Under the pieces are notes generated by a model that was not told the origin of the DNA, did not search any database, and saw only the letters and a list, made by a program, of their open reading frames with translations. Below, in pieces: positions 1-6,201 of a DNA stretch of 10,469 bases. Source of the DNA: an uncultured Butyricicoccus sp. (GTDB lineage: Bacteria; Bacillota; Clostridia; Oscillospirales; Butyricicoccaceae); assembly GCA_900544475.1 (NCBI GenBank), contig UQVU01000056.1, positions 1 through 10,469 of the forward strand. Direction: 5' to 3'. Every line of letters starts with the position of its first letter. The first letter of the stretch is position 1. The position numbers and the translations under genes are program-made.

Positions 1-32
1 GTACTGGCTCTGCCTGTGTCCTGAGCTATAGG

Positions 33-332
33 TTATAGGCCATCGTCGCAGGCGAATGTTTCATGAGGTTTGACAATTTGGCGCGTGACTTCTTCACAAT
101 CAGCTGCCGACGAAGTTGCATGCGTATTGAGTTCTTTCAAGTCCTCCTGCATACGCTTTTCCAACCAATCAATAAGCGCGTCGCGCGGCACAATGATACG
201 ACGGCCGAGGTGGATGCACGGAAAGCCGGGCTCACGGAGCAGGTCGTAGATACCGCTGCGTGAGATAGGGAAGATCTCCAACAGGTCGTTGGCAGAAAGC
301 ATTTCAGGGCGTTGTTTGAGTGTATTGAACAT
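33..332 (-). CDS. Excisionase-like helix-turn-helix DNA-binding protein
   Basis: This 99-residue protein carries a winged helix-turn-helix of the excisionase / HTH_17 (MerR-like) type over about residues 10-62. It shows the usual order: LSANDLLEIF, then an SRSGIYDLL recognition helix, then the wing G-RRIIVPRDALIDWLE. Small proteins of this kind bind DNA beside recombination sites as excision factors, or act as small regulators in integrative elements. The start at 332 is supported by AGGAGG seven bases upstream (340-345). The last 35 or so residues are polar, lack a recognisable domain and contain a Cys and several acidic residues. It is the last visible gene of the minus-strand operon. An integrase would often follow, but the window ends 32 bases beyond the stop, so excisionase function rests on domain type only. 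Family call is firm; the specific role is inferred. Confidence 0.8.
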   Translation of the reverse strand: MFNTLKQRPEMLSANDLLEIFPISRSGIYDLLREPGFPCIHLGRRIIVPRDALIDWLEKRMQEDLKELNTHATSSAADCEEVTRQIVKPHETFACDDGL

Positions 333-407
333 GGATTTTCCTCCTATTTATAGGTGTACGCCTTTGAATTACTATACATAGCGCGAAAGAATACATTCAT
401 TAGATAG

Positions 408-482
408 TCAATCGCTATCGATGATGTCGGCGAGCAGACCGATGACGGTCAACACACCGAGAATGATTTTGCCTGGGTTCAT
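408..482 (-). CDS. 24-aa hydrophobic peptide (small ORF B)
   Basis: A 24-codon ORF starts with ATG at 482 and ends at TGA 408. GGAGG lies seven bases before the start (490-494), an ideal ribosome binding site. It starts 13 bases after the stop of the 28-aa ORF upstream. The peptide begins MNPGK, continues with a hydrophobic stretch IILGVLTVIGLLA (residues 6-18) and ends with an acidic tail DIIDSD. It could span a membrane or form a surface-active helix. It resembles the neighbouring 28-aa peptide: both begin M-x-P then G-x-I, and both carry IG followed three or four residues later by D-x-I. I recognise no family. Candidates are a membrane-active peptide, a toxin-like peptide, or a substrate of the amidoligase and amidotransferase encoded upstream. 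Translation is likely from the ribosome binding site; function is unknown. Confidence 0.65.
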   Translation of the reverse strand: MNPGKIILGVLTVIGLLADIIDSD

Positions 483-495
483 TTGCTCACCTCCA

Positions 496-582
496 TCAGC
501 TATCCGAAAAGTTCTCGACGGCTTCGATGATGAGATCAACAACCGCGCCGATAGCCTGAAAGATTGGGCCGAGCGGAATCAT
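496..582 (-). CDS. 28-aa acidic amphipathic peptide (small ORF A)
   Basis: A 28-codon ORF starts with ATG at 582 and ends at TGA 496. AGGAGG sits eight bases before the start (591-596), as strong as any site in the window. It begins 18 bases after the amidotransferase stop, in the same operon. The peptide opens MIPLGPIFQ, runs through AIGAVVDLIIEAVENF and ends SDS. Asp16, Glu20, Glu23 and Asp27 are spaced 4, 3 and 4 apart, so they line up on one face of a helix, while Ile, Val, Leu and Phe fill the other. It has no Lys, Arg or Cys, giving a net charge near -4. This is the pattern of an amphipathic surface-active helix, but acidic instead of cationic. No signal peptide or leader cleavage motif is visible. 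It may be a bioactive peptide, a modification substrate or a small membrane-associated regulator; none is demonstrated. Confidence 0.68.
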   Translation of the reverse strand: MIPLGPIFQAIGAVVDLIIEAVENFSDS

Positions 583-601
583 AAGCAACACCTCCTCTCC
601 G

Positions 602-1540
602 TTAGTACGCATAAAGCAATTCACCGGTCATCTCATGGAACAAAGTCGGATCGTACAGCATTTCTTCGATTTCTTCCTCGGAACAGCCGTAATCGAGAAG
701 CGCCTGCACTTCATCAGAGGTAACGCCGAATGCCTTCGCCACGCTGAACAGATCGTTATAACTGGTCGGCGTGTCCTCGTAGTAGCTGCGGTAAAACGGG
801 TATTTGCGCCACCAGTGCTCGAATGTTGTGTGCGGTGTGAAGGTCCCAGTAGTGATACGGCCGGTGCGATCGATTTTCATGATTTCGCCCTCCTGCGGTT
901 CCAGAATATCGGATGGCGCTTTTAACCGCAGCTTTTTCAGCGTCTTGCAGAGGATTTCCTGCGTGGAAGCATAAATCAGAAAGCCATCATAGAACATCAC
1001 GCAGAGCGGATTGTCCCCGACAACGAACCAGATAGCGTTCTCCTTATCCAGCACCGTAAAGACAAACGAACCCTCGACCGCTTCAGCCATGGTTTTAAGG
1101 CTGTCAAAGTCGAGGGTTTTCTGCTGTTCAAGAAGCTGAACCGCAACGTAGCTGTCCGTTTCCACACTCGTCATCGGCAGATTTTCTTCTGCGCGCAGCT
1201 CTTTGTCGTTCCAGAGAACGCCGTTGTGAGCAAGCGCAAAGCTGTTTCCGTCAACATGACCAAGGAACGGATGATTGTTCTGGTTAAACTGCGCATTGCC
1301 CTGTGTAGTCATACGAGTGTGTCCCATTACCACATTCACGCCATGCGGAATATGAATTTTCATTTTCCGAGCGGGAAGGGGGCGCTTGTAAATCCGCAGG
1401 CGGTCGTTGAAGTTATAGGCGATGCCGGTCGCGTCCGTGCCACGGATTTGGCATTCACGCGCTAACGTGTTTAGAATTTTATTTTTCGTGTGAGTGCTGA
1501 GACACTCCTTGAAATCAATTAAACCAAATAAACTGCACAT
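602..1540 (-). CDS. Class II glutamine amidotransferase (Ntn-hydrolase)
   Basis: This enzyme belongs to the class II glutaminase superfamily (PurF/GlmS type), which releases ammonia from glutamine using an N-terminal cysteine. I place the start at ATG 1540, giving 312 aa. AGGAGG (1548-1553) is seven bases before this codon but only one base before the in-frame ATG at 1546, and only the later start puts Cys2 directly after the removable Met. Family motifs are present in order: RGTDATGI (33-40), GHTRMTTQGN (73-82, glutamine-binding Arg76), HNG (105-107, oxyanion region) and ETDS (127-130). No synthase or phosphoribosyltransferase domain follows. The C-terminal 110 residues hold an aromatic-rich segment and a short helical region resembling a UBA-type fold (TSDEVQALLDYG), so the ammonia acceptor must be elsewhere. 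The amidoligase immediately upstream is the obvious partner; its last codons form this gene's ribosome binding site, suggesting translational coupling. Confidence 0.88.
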   Translation of the reverse strand: MCSLFGLIDFKECLSTHTKNKILNTLARECQIRGTDATGIAYNFNDRLRIYKRPLPARKMKIHIPHGVNVVMGHTRMTTQGNAQFNQNNHPFLGHVDGNSFALAHNGVLWNDKELRAEENLPMTSVETDSYVAVQLLEQQKTLDFDSLKTMAEAVEGSFVFTVLDKENAIWFVVGDNPLCVMFYDGFLIYASTQEILCKTLKKLRLKAPSDILEPQEGEIMKIDRTGRITTGTFTPHTTFEHWWRKYPFYRSYYEDTPTSYNDLFSVAKAFGVTSDEVQALLDYGCSEEEIEEMLYDPTLFHEMTGELLYAY

Positions 1541-1542
1541 AC

Positions 1543-2634
1543 TCATTCCTCCTCGCTTGCGGTGACAGGCTCGTTGACGTACAAGCGGCGTTCTTTGAGA
1601 TACTGGATAAGTTCCGGCTCGGTGATTTCATCGAGAAAATCGAACCAGCTAAGCTCCTGCACGGCTGTGTCGGACATAGCAACAGCCACCTCGACAAGAT
1701 GATTGACCATCTGCAAGGTGGCTTTCAATGTATTCAGTTTAAGTGTTCCTCGGAACATGCGAATTTCAACCGTATCCGCGTTCGTGAGATTGACCGCCGT
1801 ATAACGTCCAGCGCAGGAATTCTTTGCGTGGTTCATCTGCTCGGACGGGGTGAGGCGGATGCCGTACCGCGCTGCCCAGCGGTTCATCTGGGACTGCGTG
1901 CGGCGGCTGAAGCGCAGCAGCTCCGCCCAGAATTTTTCGACAAAGTAGAGCAAACGGGCAATCGCGGCCTCTTGCTGTTCGTAAGTACAGCCAAAGGCCA
2001 GGCGAGAGATGTGAACATGAAGTCCGCAAGTCCCGGCCGCGTGGCTGAGGTACCCCATGCTCTGCGCCTTGCGCAACACCTCCGCCCACGGCATTTCGTT
2101 CAAGTGATACTCGAGCGTCATGGGATGCGTGACGAGCTCAAGACCTTCATCCAGACTGCCGTCCGTCTTGATGTAGAGATTTTCCGCGTCCTTGTTTGCG
2201 ATGTCGAGCAGCTTTTGCGCGTTGCTGTTGACCGTGCCGCCGTCGTCGATTTCGAGTTCAACGCCGAAATGGCGAAGGCCCTTGCCGTGAAACACAAGAT
2301 CAGGCGTATAGCTGTATTCGTGAATAACCTCGCAGTGTTCGTCCCAGCACGACGCGCAGTAAGCGTTATCGTCGCCGTCCCAGTACGCGCGGTCGCGATG
2401 AATAATGCGGCCGCAATCATCGCAGCGCACGTAATACTCATCAAAGCAGTGATCGCAGAGTGTGTGCGTGTCATCCTCGACGATATTCTCCTCGTAAAAC
2501 CGCTCGGCACAATGGTCGCAGATGACAGTCAAACGGTCGGCGCAGTCCTCACAGAGCCAGTCACCTTCAGCTTGATACATGTCCTCAATCGGATGTTCTG
2601 CACCGCAGTTTGCACAAATTCTTGTTTCTTTCAT
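1543..2634 (-). CDS. Amidoligase-family protein with N-terminal zinc ribbons
   Basis: The C-terminal two-thirds match the GS-like amidoligase family (Amidoligase_2 type), which is predicted to form amide bonds between carboxylates and amines with ATP. Visible motifs are FGVELEI (123-129, metal-binding Glu126 and Glu128), DGS (158-160), ELVTHP (166-171), CGLHVHISR (203-211) and TVEIRMFRGT (288-297). The first 100 residues contain six CxxC pairs (near 7, 28, 39, 60, 71 and 93), giving three zinc-ribbon or LIM-like modules, probably for binding protein or nucleic acid. I start at ATG 2634 (363 aa) because GGAGG (2643-2647) lies eight bases before it; the in-frame ATG at 2649 contains that site within its own first codons. 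The gene lies 30 bases after the DUF960 gene and abuts the class II amidotransferase, which could supply ammonia. The substrate is unknown; the two small peptides downstream are candidates. Confidence 0.85.
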   Translation of the reverse strand: MKETRICANCGAEHPIEDMYQAEGDWLCEDCADRLTVICDHCAERFYEENIVEDDTHTLCDHCFDEYYVRCDDCGRIIHRDRAYWDGDDNAYCASCWDEHCEVIHEYSYTPDLVFHGKGLRHFGVELEIDDGGTVNSNAQKLLDIANKDAENLYIKTDGSLDEGLELVTHPMTLEYHLNEMPWAEVLRKAQSMGYLSHAAGTCGLHVHISRLAFGCTYEQQEAAIARLLYFVEKFWAELLRFSRRTQSQMNRWAARYGIRLTPSEQMNHAKNSCAGRYTAVNLTNADTVEIRMFRGTLKLNTLKATLQMVNHLVEVAVAMSDTAVQELSWFDFLDEITEPELIQYLKERRLYVNEPVTASEEE

Positions 2635-2664
2635 TGGTTGTTCCTCCATTTTGTCTGGTAAATA

Positions 2665-2952
2665 TCAATATTCTTCAGCAAGCAGCATAGTAGAATGCGT
2701 CAAATCGTCGATGACGAACACCTTCGCATCTACGGCATCGTCACACGGTACATCGAGTTCATAACGATAGGGCGGCTGCTCCTGCTCGTGGACGATGTGC
2801 TGACCGGTTGGCGTTTTGGTCAGCTTGAATACCTGCAAGTAGTCTTTTTCTTCAACTACCATCGTCAAGACCATGTGCCACATGAGATTGGTCAGCCATG
2901 ATGGAATTTCAGCCATCACGCCGCGCGTCAGGAATTTTTGATTGTTGAACAT
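2665..2952 (-). CDS. DUF960-family protein
   Basis: The 95-residue product matches the DUF960 pattern as I know it: an N-terminal FLTRGV followed by IPSWLTNLMW, a central DYLQVFKL, then HEQEQPPYRYEL and a C-terminal DDLTHSTMLLAEEY. The biochemical role of DUF960 is not known. Members are small soluble proteins often carried by plasmids, phages and conjugative elements of Firmicutes. The start at 2952 is chosen because AAAGGAG lies seven bases upstream; the reading frame stays open to 3054, but that extension has no ribosome binding site and crosses a hairpin. There is no signal peptide or membrane segment. It is the first gene of the accessory operon, 30 bases ahead of the amidoligase, and marks this region as mobile-element-like. 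Confidence 0.8.
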   Translation of the reverse strand: MFNNQKFLTRGVMAEIPSWLTNLMWHMVLTMVVEEKDYLQVFKLTKTPTGQHIVHEQEQPPYRYELDVPCDDAVDAKVFVIDDLTHSTMLLAEEY

Positions 2953-2979
2953 TTTGCTTCTCCTTTCGGACAGAATTAA

Positions 2980-3005
2980 AGCCCCCGGAATATTTCCGGG
3001 AGCTT
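2980..3005 (-). terminator. GC-rich hairpin in the leader of the accessory operon
   Basis: On the minus strand a 10-bp stem (GCTCCCGGAA with TTCCGGGGGC, one G-T pair) and an ATA loop are followed by TTTAATT, then the ribosome binding site of the DUF960 gene. It lies 30 bases upstream of that start, so it is either a weak terminator for upstream transcription or an attenuator in the operon's leader. The short T tract makes full termination uncertain. Confidence 0.5.
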
Positions 3006-3044
3006 CTACATCTATAATATATGTCCAAAAGTGGCGGAAACACA

Positions 3045-3073
3045 GAAAAAACATGGTTCAAGCTATGTTTTTC
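3045..3073 (-). terminator. Possible AT-rich terminator after the AraC-family gene
   Basis: About 15 bases past the AraC-family stop, AAAAACAT and ATGTTTTT form an 8-bp stem around a 10-base loop, ending in a T tract on the minus strand. The stem is poor in GC, so termination would be weak. It may separate the regulator gene from the accessory operon that follows on the same strand. Confidence 0.3.
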
Positions 3074-3086
3074 TCATATTATTCTG

Positions 3087-3947
3087 TCAATGCGTTGTAA
3101 TGAATACAGTTTTCCGAAACTGATACGGTGTAAGACCGGTACTTTTCTTAAATGCACGAATCAGATTAGAAGCAGAGCAAAACGCACAGTCATAAGCAAT
3201 CTCTTCTATGCTGTCATCCGATTCTGAAAGCTGTAGTTTTGCATAGGATAGCCGCAGATTGAGCAGATACTCATGCGGCGATAAACCGGTTTCCTCGCGA
3301 AATCGGCGAGAAAAGTAGAACCGGCTAAGCGATACCTGCGCAGCAACTTCTTCTATTTGAATATTTTCATGAAAATGCTCGTCCATCCAGTTCTTTGCTG
3401 CCTGTATCTGCGGCGAAACGTTGTGTGCCGCGTGCCCTTGGGTATTCAGCGAGGAAAGTATATGGTGAATGACGACCGACATGCGATCGTCTGCATTGGC
3501 ATCAAGTGGCAGCATCTGCATGATCTTTTGAAAGTCCTTCTCCAAGCCATACTGCTTGCTGAACAGCGCACCGTTGTTCTTCCACAGAAGATCGCAGTAC
3601 GCCTGTGAGGCATTGCCGTGAAAATGAAACCAGCTGAACTGCGCCTCTCTCTTTGTATAGTAGTTGTGCGGAAAATTGCAGTCGATGAGCACGATATCAT
3701 CGGCGCTTGCTGTGAATGTCTGATCCCGATATGTGAACTGCATTTCACCCGAATGAATGTAAAACATCAAAAATGCGTTTAAATGTTTTCTGCGCACGCT
3801 GTACGGCGCACTGCAAAGATAACGTGCACCCCAGAGACCATAAAACAGGTGCTGCTGCGCAAAAGCCGAAGCAGTATGAAAATAGATCCCTTCTTTTTCT
3901 ATGATACCGGGTTCAGATCGAATAATACCCTGCTGACGAATGTCCAT
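3087..3947 (-). CDS. AraC-family transcriptional regulator
   Basis: This 286-aa protein has the usual two-part AraC layout. The N-terminal half is a cupin-like ligand-binding domain, with SGEMQFTYRDQTF, DDIVLIDCNFPHNYY and FSWFHFHG. The C-terminal 100 residues carry two helix-turn-helix motifs: IEEVAAQVSLSRFYFSRRFR, and IEEIAYDCAF through LIRAFKKSTGLTPYQFRK. Such proteins bind a sugar or related ligand and act on nearby promoters. The start is ATG 3947, preceded by AGGGG at a suitable distance. An upstream GTG at 3992 would add 15 residues including two Cys but has no ribosome binding site. The gene is divergent from the dehydrogenase/iolE/ABC operon across 137 bases, so it is probably that operon's ligand-responsive activator. 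Family is certain; the ligand (an inositol-like compound) is inferred from the neighbours. Confidence 0.93.
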   Translation of the reverse strand: MDIRQQGIIRSEPGIIEKEGIYFHTASAFAQQHLFYGLWGARYLCSAPYSVRRKHLNAFLMFYIHSGEMQFTYRDQTFTASADDIVLIDCNFPHNYYTKREAQFSWFHFHGNASQAYCDLLWKNNGALFSKQYGLEKDFQKIMQMLPLDANADDRMSVVIHHILSSLNTQGHAAHNVSPQIQAAKNWMDEHFHENIQIEEVAAQVSLSRFYFSRRFREETGLSPHEYLLNLRLSYAKLQLSESDDSIEEIAYDCAFCSASNLIRAFKKSTGLTPYQFRKTVFITTH

Positions 3948-4001
3948 AACAGCACCCCTAATTTCAGAGCAAAAATTGCATATTTTGTGCACGCATTACA
4001 C

Positions 4002-4030
4002 GTGACAGCTTTCGTTTCTTATGATACCAT
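4002..4030 (+). promoter_or_regulatory. Promoter of the sugar-catabolism operon
   Basis: GTGACA (4002-4007, five of six matches to TTGACA) and TACCAT (4025-4030, four of six to TATAAT) are separated by exactly 17 bases, with the first gene starting 54 bases further on. The weak -10 fits an activated promoter. Immediately upstream, GCACG and ACACG (3989-3993 and 3998-4002) are spaced about one helical turn apart and touch the -35, a plausible AraC-family site. Confidence 0.55.
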
Positions 4031-4084
4031 AGGCACAACAGAAAGGCAAGAAACCTTCCAATCGTTCAAAAGGAGAAGATACTT

Positions 4085-5215
4085 ATGAGCAAGGAAATTA
4101 AAATCGGTCTGATCGGCGCCGGCTGGATGGGCAAGGCCCACACCACCGCATTCCACAACGCACGCATGATTTTTGGCGATGATATGCCGGTATTTGAACT
4201 GGTAAGCGATGTCAGCGAGGACGCAGTAGCAAAGTTCGCGAAGAACATGGGCTACAACCGCTACACCACCAACTGGATGGACGTTGTCACCGATCCCGAA
4301 ATCGACCTGGTTGACGTTGCGACCCCGAACTGCATGCACTACGAGATGGCAAAGGCTGCTCTCGAGCACGGCAAGCATGTTTTCTGCGAGAAGCCGCTGT
4401 CTCTGTCTGCTGAGCAGTCCCGCGAGCTGGCTGATCTGGCCAAGGAAAAGGGCGTAGTCAACTACTGTGGTTTCTCCAACATCATGAACCCGGCAAACCA
4501 GTATGTTGCGGAACTCGTCAAGTCCGGCAAGCTGGGCAAGATCATGCGCGTACACGCTACTTACGATCAGGATATGCTGCTTGATCCGTCCATTCCGATT
4601 GCATGGCGTCACATCAACAAGCTGGCAGGCTCGGGCGCACTCGGCGACCTGTGCAGCCATCTGCTGAGCGTTTCCCAGATGATCATGGGCGACATGAGCG
4701 AGGTGCTCGGCGTTCAGTCCATCGTTATTCCGGAGCGTCCGATCAAGGCAGGCAGCACTGAGATGGGCAAGGTTGAGAATGACGACCTCATCACCTTCCT
4801 CGTTAAGTATGAAAACGGTGCAATTGGTGACTTCTCGTCCTCCCGTGTTGCAACCGGCCGCAAGAACTACTTCTACTACGAGATTCAGGGCACCGAGGGT
4901 TCTGTAGTATACGATCTGGAGCGTATGTGCGAGGTTCAGGTTTACTTCAAGGCGGACGCCGACAAGGACAACGGCCGTGACTGCGGCTTCCGCACCGTAC
5001 TGCTCAACCCGCAGCACGAGGGCTTCAAGTACTTCCAGCCGGCAGGCGGCATCGCGATCGCCTTCGATGACATGAAGACCCTGCAGGCTCACGCACTCAT
5101 GCAGGCTATGCACGGCGGCGAGTACATCTGCAACTTCGAGATGGGCGCTAAGGTTGACGGCATTATCAACGCAGTGCTCAAGTCCGTTAAGTCGGGCACT
5201 TGGGAAAAGTGCTAA
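4085..5215 (+). CDS. Gfo/Idh/MocA-family sugar or cyclitol dehydrogenase
   Basis: This 376-aa NAD(P)-dependent oxidoreductase has an N-terminal Rossmann fold with the dinucleotide loop GAGWMG (11-16) and the family motif CEKPL (101-105) carrying catalytic Lys103. The C-terminal domain has GDLCSH (187-192), supplying Asp188 and His192 of the Lys-Asp-His set. Such enzymes oxidise a ring hydroxyl to a ketone. The adjacent iolE-type gene, 15 bases downstream, suggests the ketone is 2-keto-myo-inositol or a close analogue, so it may act as an inositol 2-dehydrogenase. However, it is somewhat longer than typical IolG (about 340 residues), and related family members oxidise levoglucosan or glycosides at C3. 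I therefore leave the symbol blank. AAGGAG lies nine bases before the start. It is the first gene of the operon driven by the promoter at 4002-4030. Confidence 0.9.
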   Translation: MSKEIKIGLIGAGWMGKAHTTAFHNARMIFGDDMPVFELVSDVSEDAVAKFAKNMGYNRYTTNWMDVVTDPEIDLVDVATPNCMHYEMAKAALEHGKHVFCEKPLSLSAEQSRELADLAKEKGVVNYCGFSNIMNPANQYVAELVKSGKLGKIMRVHATYDQDMLLDPSIPIAWRHINKLAGSGALGDLCSHLLSVSQMIMGDMSEVLGVQSIVIPERPIKAGSTEMGKVENDDLITFLVKYENGAIGDFSSSRVATGRKNYFYYEIQGTEGSVVYDLERMCEVQVYFKADADKDNGRDCGFRTVLLNPQHEGFKYFQPAGGIAIAFDDMKTLQAHALMQAMHGGEYICNFEMGAKVDGIINAVLKSVKSGTWEKC

Positions 5216-5230
5216 GGGAGGTTCAAGGCT

Positions 5231-6121
5231 ATGTTTAATAACGTAAAACTCGGCATCGCGCCGATCGGCTGGACGAATGACGACATGCCGCAGCTCGGCG
5301 GCGAGTTGACCTTCGAGCAGATGGTTTCCGAGGCGGCTCTGGCAGGCTTTCAGGGCACCGAGGTCGGCGGCAAGTTTCCGACCGACCCGGCCGTACTGAA
5401 CAAGGCGCTCGACCTGCGCGGCATCAAGATTGCATCCCAGTGGTTCTCGAGCTTCCTGTGCTCGACCCCCTACGAGGAGAACGAAAAGGCATTTATCGAG
5501 CAGCTGGATTTCCTCGAGGCTGTCGGTGCAAGCCGCATCAACGTATGCGAGCTGACCCGCTGCCTGTTCGCAGAGGAGTGCTCGATGTTCGGTGACAACA
5601 AGCCGATCGCCACCGACGAAGAGTGGGATAAGCTGTGCGACGGCCTGAACAAGCTGGGCAAGATTGCTGCTGACCGCGGCTTCAAGCTGTGCTTCCATCA
5701 CCATATGGCAACGGTTGTTCAGACCTTTGAGGAAACCAAGCGCTTGATGGACAACACCGATCCGCGCTATGTTTACCTCTGTTTCGATACCGGCCACTTC
5801 ACCTTCTCCAAGGAGGACGCCGTCAAGGCAGCCAAGGAGTTCGGCCCGCGTATCGGCCACGTTCACCTCAAGGACATCCGTCCCGACATGATGGAAAAGG
5901 CTTACGCCGAGGGCTTCAAGTTCCGCAAGGCGGTTCTGGAAGGCTGCTTTACCATTCCGGGCGACGGCTGCGTCGACTATCCGGGCGTATTCAAGGCTCT
6001 GCACGATGCACACTACGAGGGCTGGTTCATCGTAGAGGCCGAGCAGGACCCGGCAAAGGCAAATCCGCTCGAGTATGCCAAGATGGCACGCGAGTATATC
6101 AAGAAAACCGCAGGTATCTGA
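5231..6121 (+). CDS. iolE: Myo-inosose-2 dehydratase (IolE-type TIM barrel)
   Basis: The 296-aa protein matches IolE in length and in its motifs from end to end: GIAPIGWTNDDMP near the N terminus, GFQGTEVGG (39-47), SQWFSS, FHHHM (155-159), DTGH (186-189), HVHLKD (210-215), FTIPGDG and VEAEQDPAKANPLE near the C terminus. IolE is a metal-dependent xylose-isomerase-like barrel enzyme that removes water from 2-keto-myo-inositol to give a cyclic diketone. Glu, His and Asp residues in the listed motifs are the likely metal ligands. GGGAGG nine bases before ATG 5231 supports the start. It is cotranscribed with the dehydrogenase that would make its substrate and with an ABC importer. None of the later inositol genes is visible here, so a related substrate cannot be excluded. 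Confidence 0.88.
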   Translation: MFNNVKLGIAPIGWTNDDMPQLGGELTFEQMVSEAALAGFQGTEVGGKFPTDPAVLNKALDLRGIKIASQWFSSFLCSTPYEENEKAFIEQLDFLEAVGASRINVCELTRCLFAEECSMFGDNKPIATDEEWDKLCDGLNKLGKIAADRGFKLCFHHHMATVVQTFEETKRLMDNTDPRYVYLCFDTGHFTFSKEDAVKAAKEFGPRIGHVHLKDIRPDMMEKAYAEGFKFRKAVLEGCFTIPGDGCVDYPGVFKALHDAHYEGWFIVEAEQDPAKANPLEYAKMAREYIKKTAGI

Positions 6122-6201
6122 TTACAGACTGTAAAAGCAGAGAAAAGAGAAAAGAGAAAGCAGAAAACAGCATACGTGCTGACTGATAGGAGGAAATAAA
6201 A
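6122..6201 (+). other. 80-base intercistronic gap with purine tract and small dyads
   Basis: The gap between iolE and the binding-protein gene holds TTACA-GAC-TGTAA (6122-6134), a purine-rich AGAAAAG-type repeat (about 6140-6160), a short CAGCA-TACG-TGCTG hairpin (6168-6181) and then the AGGAGG site. I see no convincing promoter or terminator; it is probably a processed or spacer segment of one transcript. Confidence 0.4.

Noticed and set aside
344..400. 18-residue minus-strand ORF between small ORF B and the excisionase-like gene
   Set aside because: It has no Shine-Dalgarno upstream and no hydrophobic or conserved pattern, unlike the two small ORFs before it.
1699..2661. Plus-strand open frame (320 codons) opposite the amidoligase
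   Set aside because: The opposite strand encodes clear amidoligase and zinc-ribbon motifs; this frame has no family features or start signal.
3013..3018. TATAAT on the plus strand
   Set aside because: There is no -35 at suitable spacing and no plus-strand gene downstream.
3984..4007. Possible catabolite-repression (cre) site TGTGCACGCATTACA
   Set aside because: It misses several of the fixed cre positions; a regulator site for the AraC-family protein is a better guess.
4019..6013. Long minus-strand open frame (664 codons) opposite the dehydrogenase and iolE
   Set aside because: It is a mirror of the codon bias of two clearly recognised genes, has no ribosome binding site and no recognisable domain.
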